Positions 1-10,200 of a stretch of DNA of 64,000 nucleotides are shown in pieces. Position 1 is the stretch's first letter, and each line of letters opens with the position of its first letter. This DNA is from Pirellulaceae bacterium (GTDB taxonomy: Bacteria > Planctomycetota > Planctomycetia > Pirellulales > Pirellulaceae): NCBI GenBank assembly GCA_026004795.1, contig BPJV01000001.1, positions 434,001 to 498,000 of the forward strand, in the 5' to 3' direction. A program made the translations under genes and the position numbers. A model generated the notes under the pieces. The model ran no database searches, was not told the origin of the DNA, and saw nothing but the letters and a program-made list of their open reading frames with translations.

Positions 1-384
1 TTCGACCTGCGGCCAATGCAAAATAGCATGGATCGCCTCTTGGTCGACAGGGACTATCCCCAGCGGCGTTGCGAACGCATCGGATCGAGGAGCCGCCATA
101 CCATAAAACGGAACGTGGTGCGATGGCCCCATCACAACCACCCGCGTCACTTCGCCCTTGCGCTGTTGCAGGAGCGCGTACGCGGTGGCGGCAACCGGAC
201 CGGAGAATACATAGCCCGCATGCGGGGCAATCATCGCCTTGGGACGCGGCCCGATGCAGCTGGCCTCTTCCAAGAAGGCATCCACCATCCGCTGCAGCGA
301 AGTAGGATTCGCTGGGTAAAAGGTACCAGCCACCGCGGGCGGCCGTACATTTTTCCATTGAACTTTCTCGTGTAGCGTCTGCAT
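1..384 (-). CDS. MEMO1-family protein (AmmeMemoRadiSam system protein B), 3' end missing
   Basis: The reverse strand reads without a stop from an ATG at 384 to the window edge, giving the first 128 residues; the C-terminal half lies outside. It starts MQTLHEKVQW and carries the MEMO1 family signatures PAVAGTFYP (residues 17-25), IAPHAGYVFSGP (52-63) and VVMGPSHH (83-90). The two His-containing motifs belong to the metal-site region of this fold, which is related to class III extradiol dioxygenases. A strong Shine-Dalgarno sequence, GAGGAGGCGAG, ends a few bases before the ATG. In many bacteria this protein is encoded with an AMMECR1 protein and a radical SAM enzyme, which if present would lie left of this window. 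The family is certain; its biochemical role is not established. Confidence 0.9.
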   Translation of the reverse strand, partial: MQTLHEKVQWKNVRPPAVAGTFYPANPTSLQRMVDAFLEEASCIGPRPKAMIAPHAGYVFSGPVAATAYALLQQRKGEVTRVVVMGPSHHVPFYGMAAPRSDAFATPLGIVPVDQEAIHAILHWPQVE

Positions 385-1084
385 CTTTCTCGCCTCCTCA
401 ATGTTTGGGAGAAAAGGAGGCATCACGTAGTCATTGACGTGACCAGATTCGCCTGCATGAACCTCGTGACAACCCGATCTCTTAGGACCTGTGGATTGGT
501 CCCAAACACTCGCTTTCTCCGAGGGACCATCGTGGTTGTGCAGCAAGCGGCGTGCCAAGCCCACCAGTAGCTCGTCGACGGGGGTTGGCACGGCTATAGT
601 GACCGGCCGCCGCGTGGCAACACGACGAATTGACGAGATTCCTACCTTTGGATCTCTATTTGATTGCGTTTGGGTGCCGTCCTGCCAGGATGCACGACAA
701 TCGATCGCCTGCCAGGCGAATGCCGGACTACGGGATTGCGTCCATAGGCCGAAGTACAAAAGCCAGCGCAGTGTTGAGAGGAAACGGGCCTGAACGGGCC
801 CCGTCGGCACCGGAATGGAAGGTACTTTATCGATTCTCATGCGCTAAATCTCAAGAACATTCCTCTACCGAGGCAAAATCCTCGTCCATGGGGAACCACC
901 CCACTTGAGGGAGGTTAAAATGGGGATAGGGCGTTTACCCGCCGCTATCTCGTCCCATTGCTTATCCTTTTGCATCGATAGCGCAGAGAATCGGCGGCCC
1001 CCAATCGCCCCGCTTTCCAGCCATTGAAGATGTTGCCAAACTTCTCATGAGCAGGTGTGTCCGAACACAAGGATCCTGAGGGAA
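385..1084. other. 700-base gene-free region between divergent genes
   Basis: I find no convincing gene here. Short open frames exist but have no family resemblance, no good ribosome binding sites, and mutually overlapping frames. Two adjacent small hairpins are visible: CGAGG/CCTCG around an AT-rich loop at 869-884, and TGGGG/CCCCA at 889-903, followed by GAGGGAGG at about 907. They lie some 180 bases upstream of the next gene and could belong to its leader, but this is only a guess. Confidence 0.4.
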
Positions 1085-2647
1085 ATGAACCAACCGCCTG
1101 GAGTGACATTCGATGTGGCCAACTTGGTTCCGGAGGAGCCTGTGCCGCAGATTGATCCGGAAGAGGTACACGAGCGGGCGGCGAGACGGAAGTTGCTGCT
1201 GACCGCCATGCCGAGCTGGCTGATCAGCCTGTTCGTCCACGTCATGGTAATCCTCATTCTTGCCAGCATCACGCTTGATCCGGTGCAACAAGTGGTGAGT
1301 TTGTTGGAAGCCAGCACCGCGCCACAAGAGACGCCCATCGAGGAGTTCGATATCCAAGGGCCGTCGATCGATTCGGTGGAAGCGCCCGAGGACCCGCTGC
1401 CGGCAGAAGCCACGATGGTCGATCCCACGGTTGCCCTGCCCGAAATCTCGGCGCCGGAGTTGCCTGATTTCGCCCTGGAAGCCGAGGCGCTACAACTGGA
1501 TAACATTGCCGAAAAAGTCATACCGTCATCGCTGCTGAGTTCGTCAATGCTCGCCCAGGCATCGGCGGCTTTGAACAGTCGCACCGGCGCCACCAAGGCG
1601 GAGATGCTGGAGAGGTATGGCGGCAATGCGGCTAGTGAAAAAGCAGTAGCCCTGGCGCTGAAATGGATCGCCGACCATCAACTTCCTGATGGAGGTTGGA
1701 CATTTGCTCACAGCATCGCTTGTCGCAATCAGTGCAAGGATTTCGGTGAATTGGCTGAATCTCGCAATGCGGCCACTGCCATGGCGCTGCTCCCATTTCT
1801 GGGCGCCGGACAGACCCACCTGGAAGGAAACTACAAACGGACCGTGTTCCGAGGTCTCAACTTTTTGATCAACAGGATGAAAGTATCGCCGGGCAATCCT
1901 CCCCGCGGTTCGTGGCATGAACCTGGCGGGCGAATGTACGCACACGGGTTGGCCGCTATCACGGTGTGTGAAGCCTATGCGATGACACGTGATCCCGACT
2001 TGCTTCAACCAGCGCAACTTTCATTGAACTATTTGGTGTACGCACAGAACGATCGGGACGGTGGATGGCGGTATGAACCGAAGCAGCCAGGAGACACCTC
2101 CGTCGTGGGCTGGTGCTTGATGGCTCTCAAGAGTGGAAAGATGGGAAATCTCGCCGTTCCCCCACTCACGTTCCAAGCAGCCGACCGATTCCTCGATTTT
2201 GTTAGCACCAATAACGGCGCCTATTACGGTTACAACAAGCCGACTGCCAAATTGGACGGGCGGGAGGCGACTACTGCGGTGGGGCTACTGTGCCGCATGT
2301 ACCTGGGTTATCCCAAGGAGCACCCGGGCATCAAGGAGGGAGTTGAGTTTCTCGCCAAACGCGGACCACGTACCAACAACCTGTATTACTCGTACTACGC
2401 CACGCAGGTACTGCGCCACTATGGCGGGGACCAATGGGAGCGTTGGAATCGCGAGATGCGCGATCAGTTGATCGAAAGCCAAGAAAAGAATGGACACGCC
2501 GCCGGCAGCTGGTACTTCAATGGCTCGCATGCGGAAAAGGGAGGGCGATTGTATGAGACCTCTTTGGCCACGATGATTCTCGAGGTCTACTACCGTCACA
2601 TGCCGTTGTACAGCGAGAAATCGGCCGACGAGGAGTTTGAACTGTAG
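1085..2647 (+). CDS. membrane-anchored prenyltransferase/squalene-cyclase-repeat protein
   Basis: A 520-residue protein. Residues about 1-40 are a charged N-terminus followed by one membrane helix (PSWLISLFVHVMVILILAS), then an acidic, proline-rich linker to about residue 150, then alpha-alpha toroid repeats with the typical motif DGGW at two places (HQLPDGGWTF and NDRDGGWRYEP). This fold is shared by squalene-hopene cyclases and protein prenyltransferases. The DxDD catalytic motif of class II terpene cyclases is not evident, so I infer a structural or binding role on the periplasmic side rather than hopanoid synthesis. Such single-helix-plus-toroid proteins are common in planctomycetes. The ATG at 1085 follows GAGGGA closely; an in-frame GTG at 1055 would add ten residues. 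It converges with the next gene, leaving a 38-base gap. Confidence 0.82.
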   Translation: MNQPPGVTFDVANLVPEEPVPQIDPEEVHERAARRKLLLTAMPSWLISLFVHVMVILILASITLDPVQQVVSLLEASTAPQETPIEEFDIQGPSIDSVEAPEDPLPAEATMVDPTVALPEISAPELPDFALEAEALQLDNIAEKVIPSSLLSSSMLAQASAALNSRTGATKAEMLERYGGNAASEKAVALALKWIADHQLPDGGWTFAHSIACRNQCKDFGELAESRNAATAMALLPFLGAGQTHLEGNYKRTVFRGLNFLINRMKVSPGNPPRGSWHEPGGRMYAHGLAAITVCEAYAMTRDPDLLQPAQLSLNYLVYAQNDRDGGWRYEPKQPGDTSVVGWCLMALKSGKMGNLAVPPLTFQAADRFLDFVSTNNGAYYGYNKPTAKLDGREATTAVGLLCRMYLGYPKEHPGIKEGVEFLAKRGPRTNNLYYSYYATQVLRHYGGDQWERWNREMRDQLIESQEKNGHAAGSWYFNGSHAEKGGRLYETSLATMILEVYYRHMPLYSEKSADEEFEL

Positions 2648-2685
2648 GTGACGGTGATGCTTTCCCCAGAACGACGTAGACAAGT

Positions 2686-3159
2686 CTAGTCGGCGGCCCC
2701 AACGTCCTGCGTCATCGCGGTGAGAATCAGGTTGATCTCTGCCGACTCATGCTCGGAAAAGGCTCGGTCGAACTGCTCGAAGCGGTCGCCAACCTCGCTG
2801 GCATCCTCTTCGTTGCGTTGGAAATAATCCTCCGCCAAATCGGCCAATTCTTGGCATTGGGTGAACAATTCCGTGTGCTGATCTCGCAAGGCCCCAGCCT
2901 TATCATGGATCCAAGGCGCCATTCCAATGGCATCCTCAAAGTAGCCATATGCTTCTTCCAATGCAAAATGGAAGGCAAGCTGATCCCGCAAGGCGGCCGT
3001 CCACTTGACCAACTCGTCCAGATGATTTCCCAATGCCGGTTTGTTGGCTACCAAGTTGCGGAGATGCTCCAAGATATCGTTAAGCTGTTGGTGATCTTCC
3101 TTAATCTCCTGAAAAAAGGCGGCATTGACCGTGAACCGTTTCTGAGAAGGTTGAGTCAT
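2686..3159 (-). CDS. hemerythrin-like domain protein
   Basis: 157 residues, all alpha. The histidine/acid pattern of hemerythrin HHE domains is visible: EDHQQLND near residue 20, QLAFHFALEEAYGYFED near 60-76, LRDQHTELF near 95, and FSEHESAEINLI near the C-terminus. These would hold a di-iron site that binds oxygen or NO, or senses iron or redox state. No signal peptide, so it should be cytoplasmic. The ATG at 3159 has AAGGAG seven bases upstream; an upstream in-frame ATG (3267) lacks such a site and would add residues unlike the family. The gene stands alone and converges with the preceding gene. Confidence 0.85.
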   Translation of the reverse strand: MTQPSQKRFTVNAAFFQEIKEDHQQLNDILEHLRNLVANKPALGNHLDELVKWTAALRDQLAFHFALEEAYGYFEDAIGMAPWIHDKAGALRDQHTELFTQCQELADLAEDYFQRNEEDASEVGDRFEQFDRAFSEHESAEINLILTAMTQDVGAAD

Positions 3160-3479
3160 TGTTTCGCTCCTTGTTGGTGCCGGAAACGACTTCCTTTTGA
3201 CCACGGGCCTCAGGAGGTAACTAATGGGTAACTCCACCTCATGCCGCTCCCAAAATCCAGGATACACATTCGCCGCGGCAAATGGTACCAGCCGGGGGTG
3301 AATCTTTCGTCAATATCACCTGTCTGCCATGAGGATGCAGGAATCGCAATGGCTATCGGACAGCAAGGAAAGTTGAGCTAGAATACCGTCGTCCTACCAC
3401 ATGCCGGCTGCATTTATTGCGTGGTGAGACCGTGACGCGACGAGATGATTTTTACTTGGGCCACAAGGAGCTGGGAGTA

Positions 3480-3737
3480 ATGCGGGAAAAACTAGAGCAG
3501 ACGCTGCAGCAGTTGCATGAGCTGCTGCACGAGGCGGAGGACCTGACCGAAGAGGATCGGGCAATGTTACGTCAAGCAGCGGAAGAAATTCAAGCGACGT
3601 TGGACGACGAGCACGTCGACTCCGCCTCCCTAGCGCACCGTCTAGTCGAATCGACCAAGAAGTTCCGTGACTCGCATCCCATGCTTACCAATACCGTCGG
3701 ACGCCTCGCCGACCTGCTGTCGCAAATGGGTATCTGA
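3480..3737 (+). CDS. DUF4404 family protein
   Basis: 85 residues starting MREKLEQTLQQLHELLHEAE. It is helical and amphipathic (likely coiled coil) in the first 60 residues and ends PMLTNTVGRLADLLSQMGI, the usual DUF4404 C-terminus. Its function is unknown. I chose ATG 3480 because AAGGAGCTGGGAG stands directly before it and the resulting length matches the family; an in-frame TTG at 3417 would add 21 residues. Confidence 0.8.
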   Translation: MREKLEQTLQQLHELLHEAEDLTEEDRAMLRQAAEEIQATLDDEHVDSASLAHRLVESTKKFRDSHPMLTNTVGRLADLLSQMGI

Positions 3738-3829
3738 AATCGCCGAACCGTCAGTAGTGATCCATGTCCCATTAACCTGCATGTACTGGCAACCTGAAAA
3801 AGCGTTCCTTCCCGCAAGAGAAAAACGAG

Positions 3830-4699
3830 ATGAGCCAAATCGAAGTCTTTATCAACGGTCATTACTATCCCAAGGAAGATGCCAAAATCAGTGTCTATGA
3901 CCACGGCTTGCTCTACGGAGACGGTGTCTTCGAGGGCATGCGTGCTTACTCCGGCCGTGTGTTCCGCTTGCAAGAACACTTGATCCGCTTGGAGGAATCG
4001 GCCGCAGCCATCCTGCTGACGATCCCCCTGTCCCGTGAGGAATTGGCCGAGGCGGTAAAGGATACGCTGAAGCGGAATAATCTGCAGGATGCCTACATAC
4101 GCCTGATCGTTACGCGTGGTGCCGGCTCGTTGGGACTGGATCCGGCCCGCACCTCCAATCCGCAGGTCATCATCATTACCGACCATATCGAACTGTACCC
4201 GCGCGAGCTCTACGAGCAGGGGCTGAAGATTATCACGGCCTCGACCATCCGCAATCATCCTGCAGCGCTAAGTCCGCGCATCAAGTCGTTGAACTACTTG
4301 AACAACATCATGGCGAAACTAGAGGGGCGGCAGGCAGGGTGCATGGAAGCCCTGATGCTGAACGTTCGTGGTGAAGTCGCGGAGTGTACTGGTGATAACA
4401 TATTCATCGTCCGCCGCGGGCAGTTGTTGACCCCTCCGATCGACGCGGGAATCCTCGAGGGGATCACCCGCAATGCCGTCATGGAACTTGCACGCAACGC
4501 CGGTGTGACGGTGCGCGAAACAACACTAACACGGCATGACGTGTATGTCGCCGACGAATGCTTCTTGACCGGCAGCGCTGCAGAAGTGATCCCTGTCGTC
4601 GAAGTCGATCAACGAACCATCGGAACCGGCTCGGTAGGGCCGGTCACCAGGCGGTTGATGCAAGATTTTCATCAGCTAGTGCGTTCAAGCAACGAGTAA
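3830..4699 (+). CDS. ilvE: branched-chain amino acid aminotransferase
   Basis: 289 residues, a class IV PLP-dependent aminotransferase that makes the last transamination in valine, leucine and isoleucine synthesis. Family motifs run in order: YDHGLLYGDGVFEGMRAY (residues 23-40), the R-L-I-V-T-R-G-A-G strand (91-99), the PLP lysine in IKSLNYLNN (Lys152), GEVAECTGDNIF, and the phosphate-binding stretch GILEGITRN. The short form with FEGMRAY fits the archaeal/planctomycete IlvE type. D-amino-acid aminotransferase or aminodeoxychorismate lyase is the main alternative within class IV, but the motifs favour IlvE. The start follows a purine-rich AAGAGAAAAACGAG. Confidence 0.93.
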   Translation: MSQIEVFINGHYYPKEDAKISVYDHGLLYGDGVFEGMRAYSGRVFRLQEHLIRLEESAAAILLTIPLSREELAEAVKDTLKRNNLQDAYIRLIVTRGAGSLGLDPARTSNPQVIIITDHIELYPRELYEQGLKIITASTIRNHPAALSPRIKSLNYLNNIMAKLEGRQAGCMEALMLNVRGEVAECTGDNIFIVRRGQLLTPPIDAGILEGITRNAVMELARNAGVTVRETTLTRHDVYVADECFLTGSAAEVIPVVEVDQRTIGTGSVGPVTRRLMQDFHQLVRSSNE

Positions 4700-4775
4700 A
4701 GCGAATACACTGCTGAATAGAACTGCCGCGCACCATCGGCATCCAACGTGGTCCCTATCCCAAAGGGTTGACACC

Positions 4776-5522
4776 ATGCTCCCTCCACGACTGTGGCTCC
4801 TGGTAGTTTATCAGGTCATCCTCTGCACCACCGCGTGGTGCCAACCACCGCGGACCGACTCCGAGGAGCTCATTCCGCCGCCGCGGCGCACCTACCTGGG
4901 CCGTACCATCGCACCGACGATGGGGGCAGCCGGAGCAAGCTGGCTGATCCGAGAAACACGTGAAGCTGAAGAGCGTCCTAGCGAGGTCATTCGCCAGTTA
5001 CATCTCCAACCCGGGATGGTCGTCTGCGACCTGGGGTGCGGAAACGGTTTCTATACGCTAAAGATGGCTGAATTGGTCAAGCCAGGTGGTCGAGTGCTGG
5101 CAGTCGATATCCAACCCGAAATGCTCCACCTGCTGGAATTGCGCTGCAAGGATGCGGGAATCGAGAACGTCGAACCCGTGCTAGGCACCGTCGTCGATCC
5201 GAACCTCCCCGCGCAGGCGCTCGACCTGATCTTGTTGGTCGACGTCTACCATGAGTTTTCTCATCCGGAACAGATGTTGCGGGCGATTCGGCATAGCTTA
5301 AAGCCCGATGGAGTCGTCGCATTGCTGGAATACCGTGCCGAAGATCCCACGGTTCCCATCAAACCGTTGCACAAGATGTCGAAGCGTCAGATTCTCAAAG
5401 AGTATCGAGCCAACGGCTTTCGGCTCGTCCGGCAATTCGACGAATTGCCGTGGCAACACCTGATGTTTTTCGCCACCGACCCAGACTGGCAGGCACCAGA
5501 ATTCAGCGATGGCCAGCCGTAA
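4776..5522 (+). CDS. exported class I SAM-dependent methyltransferase
   Basis: 248 residues. The first 23 form a signal peptide (hydrophobic LWLLVVYQVILCTTAWC, then Q), so the enzyme is probably exported or lipoprotein-like at Cys22. The methyltransferase core follows: motif I VCDLGCGNGFYT (near residue 88), motif II VLAVDIQPEM, and LILLVDVYHEFSHPEQML (motif IV region). Residues about 45-65 carry the segment TMGAAGASWLIRETREAEE seen in planctomycete and proteobacterial secreted methyltransferases. The substrate is unknown. An exported SAM-dependent enzyme is odd because SAM is cytoplasmic; the N-terminus could instead be an anchor facing inward. Confidence 0.85.
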   Translation: MLPPRLWLLVVYQVILCTTAWCQPPRTDSEELIPPPRRTYLGRTIAPTMGAAGASWLIRETREAEERPSEVIRQLHLQPGMVVCDLGCGNGFYTLKMAELVKPGGRVLAVDIQPEMLHLLELRCKDAGIENVEPVLGTVVDPNLPAQALDLILLVDVYHEFSHPEQMLRAIRHSLKPDGVVALLEYRAEDPTVPIKPLHKMSKRQILKEYRANGFRLVRQFDELPWQHLMFFATDPDWQAPEFSDGQP

Positions 5523-5891
5523 TTGACGTAATTGAGAAGCGATTGAGAAGCACCGCTAAGCATCCGCGGGCTCCTCATCCACTGAGTTTTTCATCAGTGC
5601 ATCCCGGACCACCGAGAATTGCTCCCACGATCTCTCGTGTCTGCAAGTACCGCCTCGTAGAGATAGGGAAAACCACTAAGCTAGCACAATCACGAGATGG
5701 GGGGCGAACGTGCCGCCTCCCTGTTGACTTGATGCCTTGTTCGGGGCGTAGTAGCCGCCATATCGCATGCAAGAAGCGCCCCCCTTCATCGTCTCCGCAT
5801 GGCGCGGAACCGGAATGACGACTCCGGTCCCGCCATGGCACCTAGCGGTTTTCCAGGCGCGCTACGTCGCTGACTTTACTCAAGTCGAGGA
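5523..5891. other. gene-free stretch between converging genes
   Basis: About 370 bases with no supported gene. The open frames present lack ribosome binding sites and family likeness. I see no clear terminator hairpin with a T-run. Confidence 0.4.
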
Positions 5892-6236
5892 TCAGTCGCG
5901 AACGATGACCCGCCCATGCTTGGTGATGATCACCTTGACCTGGTGATCACAGCACGGCCACGTGTAGGTCAATACCTTGCGTCCGAACAGCCCAGGGCGG
6001 CAGTCGACACACGGTTCTTGATCCGCACAGCAGGCGGGAACACAGACACACTCCTTGTACGTACAACCAGTACAAGGATCGACGATGCACAACTCAACCT
6101 TCACCGGCGGCGGTGGGCAACATACCGGCTTGCAGCAATCCTGCGGGCAGCAGTGACCGGCGAAAGCAGTCGGCGCGGCCGCCAACAGCATCACCAAAGC
6201 TCCTCCCGTTACCATTCGCTTGATCGTTGCATTCAT
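5892..6236 (-). CDS. cysteine-rich secreted protein of unknown function
   Basis: 114 residues. The first about 26 are a signal peptide (KRMVTGGALVMLLAAAPTAFAG). The mature part has many cysteines in pairs: HCCPQDCCKPVCCPPPP, a DPCTGCTYKECVCVPACC segment, then EPCVDCRPG, followed by a basic and hydrophobic end (TWPCCDHQVKVIITKHGRVIVRD). The pattern suggests a disulfide-knit or metal-binding periplasmic or surface protein. I do not recognise a named family. ATG 6236 is preceded by AAAGGGGGAATGAC, a strong ribosome site; an upstream in-frame ATG would put charged residues before the signal peptide. Confidence 0.75.
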   Translation of the reverse strand: MNATIKRMVTGGALVMLLAAAPTAFAGHCCPQDCCKPVCCPPPPVKVELCIVDPCTGCTYKECVCVPACCADQEPCVDCRPGLFGRKVLTYTWPCCDHQVKVIITKHGRVIVRD

Positions 6237-6506
6237 GTCATTCCCCCTTTCACTACTCAAATTGCACGTAAACAACCTAACCAGAAAACACTACCTACTC
6301 CTCCAAGGTTAGCATTTTGATGTGAAGAGGCAAGTATTCAACGAGGTAGGTGGTCCCGATTGAGCATCTTCCTGCGAAATGGTTGCCCTACGGTCGGGGA
6401 GCAATTTGAAATGCAGCATCCAAAAACGGCTACGCGGAATCACGGTCCACGATTAAACTTGCCACGCAGAGGGTGTACGCAAGTGCTTTGATGAAAGTAG
6501 CAAGGA

Positions 6507-7007
6507 ATGAATGAAACTCCCCTACGGCGCGTAGCGATCGGTGGCGATCACGCTGGATTCCACATGAAGCAAATGGTGGTCGACCTGGTGGGCAAAGCGG
6601 GGCTCGAAGTATGCGACTGCGGTACCTTTGACGAGCAACCGTGTGATTTTCCGGATGTTGCCGAAAAGGTTGCCCAAAAATTGCTCGCCGGTGCCGCTGA
6701 CCGGGGCATCCTCGTTTGCGGTAGTGGCGTTGGGGTCAGCGTGGCAGCCAACAAGTTTCCCGGCATCCGTGCCAGCCTGTGCCATGACACCTATTCAGCA
6801 CATCAAGGGGTGGAGCACGATGACATGAATGTTCTTTGCATTGGAGCTAGGGTCATCGGACCGGCCCTAGCAGCGGAGATTGTCGAATCGTTCCTCCGCG
6901 CCCGTTACGCACCGCAGCCTCGACATGCAGCTCGGGTCGAGAAGATCGCGCAAATTGAGAAGCGGGTCATCAACGGTCAATTCGGCCGCAGTACCCCGCA
7001 GGAATGA
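6507..7007 (+). CDS. rpiB: ribose 5-phosphate isomerase B
   Basis: 166 residues of the RpiB/LacAB family, which interconverts ribose 5-phosphate and ribulose 5-phosphate in the pentose phosphate pathway. Visible signatures: IGGDHAGFHMK (residues 11-21), the catalytic-cysteine loop ILVCGSGVGVSVAANK (Cys71), and SLCHDTYSAHQGVEHDDMNVLCIGARV. The C-terminal about 20 residues beyond the usual end are basic. AAGGA lies just before the ATG. Stands alone; the next gene is convergent. Confidence 0.95.
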   Translation: MNETPLRRVAIGGDHAGFHMKQMVVDLVGKAGLEVCDCGTFDEQPCDFPDVAEKVAQKLLAGAADRGILVCGSGVGVSVAANKFPGIRASLCHDTYSAHQGVEHDDMNVLCIGARVIGPALAAEIVESFLRARYAPQPRHAARVEKIAQIEKRVINGQFGRSTPQE

Positions 7008-7268
7008 GCTGGCCGGCCCCCCCAGCTTTCCCCCCAGTTCTGCTGGTGATCAACGGCCGTCCGCGCTCCCTTGCAGCAACGGTTGATTTGCCTGATTCCA
7101 TGCGGCACGGCCATGCAACCACCACCGTGATATTGACTGCCCGCCCCTGGGGGTATCGGAAGCGCCGTCGCCCGACGCCGTTACCGGCCAATGCACCGGT
7201 TGGCTCGCGCATGCATCATCGAATCACCGTTCCTCTCAAAAAAAAAGGGATGGGCTATGGCAAGTGGA

Positions 7269-10200
7269 TTATGGCTTGGGGGAGGAGGAATCCTTGTCCT
7301 CGGCGGAGTTCGACGGAGCCCCTGCCACGGATCCCGCGCCCGCATCTGCTGGCTCCTCAGCCTTCTTGGTTTCCTCTGGGTGGGAGGAGGCATCCGATGG
7401 GGGAGCTGAATTCGCTTTTCCCCCAGTTTCATGAGCCAGGTCCAGCGGTCGTTCCTCTGCCTGGGGGGCATCCTGCGCCGCCGCATCCTCAGCGGCAGGG
7501 GACGACGCGGAAGGGGTGGAAGCCGGATTCTCCGATGCAGGCTCCTGAGGCGCCCCTTCATCTGCACTACTACCGGTCCGCTTGGCTTCATAGAATTGCA
7601 TCAGGTCCGCGAAGGAACGCAACGGCTCATTCCCTTGCCGCATGGCGTCGGTTATGGGAGCAACCGGTTTCTTGCTTTCCACCACAATGGATCGGGGCGT
7701 GCCACCACGAGAACCTCTACCGTCCTGGCGCTGGCGCCGCGATCGAGATCGGCGATCATCATCACGTCTGGATGGAGGGCGAGCGGAAGCCGATCCCCGT
7801 CGTTCCTCTGGAGAACGGTCACCGCTCGAGCGGTGGTCGGGCCTGCTGCCACTTCGCCCCGCCTGGCCAGAACGTGCGTGACGGGACCGGGAAGTACGCT
7901 CGTCCCGCCCTGGTCGTGCCGACTCCTCGGCGTGCGATCCCGGCGGAAGTGCGGTCAATGCCACGCGTTGTTTCTCCTCCTCCACGGAAAGCACCCAGAC
8001 GGCAAGCAGGTCACCAACCTGCACCACTTCATGAGGGTCCTCGATGAATTGCGTCGACAGTCGACTGACGTGCACCAACCCATTGCAGTGGGGGGCCAGT
8101 TCGACGAAAGCGCCGAAATCGGCAATCCCGCTCACCACCCCCCACAAACACATTCCCGGCTGCAGATCTTTCAATTCCACAAACGAGTTTAGCCGGGGGA
8201 CAGGGGGCAAATCGGCTCGCCAGTCAGTAAAAGGGTGACGCAGGCATGTTGCCACCCATCGCAGGCGATGGCGCCCGACTTGCCATTCCTTGGCTAGCTT
8301 CTCCACATCGATGCCGGGATCGCTCGTTTGTCGCCCTTCCACGGGACCTTGCCCCCCCGCTTCGCTGCCGTCACTGTCGGCGACAACGAAGGGGCGGTGG
8401 GCCGGACGCGACGTTCGCTGGGAATCCTGCCCTGCCGTGGATGGTGCGGTCACATTGGTTTGCTGGGAGGCGTCGCCTTCGGGAGTAGCTGCCTGCGAGG
8501 ACTCTACCGGAGAATCTGCAGGCGCTTTGCCCGCTTCACCGCTGGCGGTAGCATCCACATGATCGGCAGTGTTAGATGGGGCTTCCGCCGCCACATCTTC
8601 GGCCGCCGAGACTGGTTTGCCGGCCGCCTCCGCATCGTCTGTAGCTTCCGCGGCCGTATCCGTGGTGCGGGGTTGATTCTCGATGGTGGCTTCCACTGCC
8701 TCCGCACCCACGGGGGCATTGTCGGCCCTGCCGGTGGCCGTCGCCGCGGCTGCCTCGTCCCCCTCCCGCTCCGCGGCGGCACTGCTGTCCTCCGCTGGCG
8801 TGGCATCGGAGGCTGCTTCGTGAGAAGGGGAGGCGTCACCAGGATCCCCACTGGCCGAATCACCCGCTGATTCGACAGCGGGTGGCGCCCAGCCCGGCGG
8901 CGAGTTGGGGGGGATCTGCAGATCGGTGTGTTTTACCAACCGGTGCGCTAACGGATAATCGTCCGGATGAATCAACGTAGCATCCAGAGGCTCCGCGCCG
9001 CCCAAAACACGTAGGGCCACGACCGCCTGCCGTTGCTGCTTCACATCCCAGTCCTCACCCAGTTGCGTGATCAACTGGCGCGAAGTGACACGATGCAATT
9101 CTGCGGCATGAAGAATCTGGGAGGCCACCGATGACGGGAGCCCGGGGATCAGTTCCAAATCTCGGCGATGGGCGTATAGAACATCCAAGCCGGTGCGATG
9201 AACGGTATCCTGCAACACAGCTTGAATCGTCTCCCGCACCTCATCGCTCGGCAGCTCACGCTGGTAATTGCTTAAACGCCATCGCTGGATATCGACCTTC
9301 ATGTGTTCGGCCAAGGGATCCTGCAATGCACGTGCTGCCCAAACCGCTGCACGCTGACGGCGGTTGTAGTGGGGCAGCTCCCGTTGGCTGGCCGCCGTCG
9401 CAGCATAGCTATCCGCCAGTGATCGGTCGGCCATCGTCCATTGCAGTCCGCTACCGGCACTCTGTTGCATCAACTCGCGAACCGTATGCACCATAAAACG
9501 GCGCGCCGGCCCATTGGAGAGCGCCACAAGCGTCACTCGGTGTTGGTGGATCATCTCGCCCAGTTGAACCACGTTGCGGTCGACGATCTCTTTCTTGGCC
9601 GAGCAATCCACCTCGGCGGTACCGATCACCTCTCCAGCGGGGTTCACCACGACTACCACGACCGTCTTGGGACCGACGGTATCAATCAGCATGATCGTCT
9701 GACCGCGCACTGGCGATTGCCACAGTTGGCGACGCGTGCGTTCCGCCGTCAAGCGGAGCAGCGTCTCTTGTGCCTCTTCTTCGCACTGGTGCAACACATC
9801 ATTCTTCAGACGCTTGAGCAAGCCTTCCTGCAAGATCGATTCAACCAATTGTTCAAACCAATCTCGCAGCGGATGATTTCTGGATACCAGCGCATCCCGC
9901 GCTGCACGCACGACGCGGCGGAGGTCGACATCCAATTGGGCGCGGATCAATTGGGCGCGAACCCCGCGTGCGATCATCAGATGTTGATAGGCCGACCACT
10001 TGCCCAGACCGCGTGGTTTCTTGCCGTAGCCTTGCAGCGTGTTTTGCAACCACTTGCGTCGCCGCTGGCGGGGCGTCGCCTTCGCTGCCTTCTCCAATGC
10101 CTTGATCGTTTTCTTGCCCGAACCCTTGCCGTCCTCGGCGACGGGGCTCGCCATCTCGCCAGCAGGATTCTCACCGGCAGCCGCTGGTTCTGCCGACGCG

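Noticed and set aside
7004-8047. A 347-codon forward frame over the end of the Tex gene
   Set aside because: It is the mirror of the low-complexity and basic tail of Tex; no family likeness.
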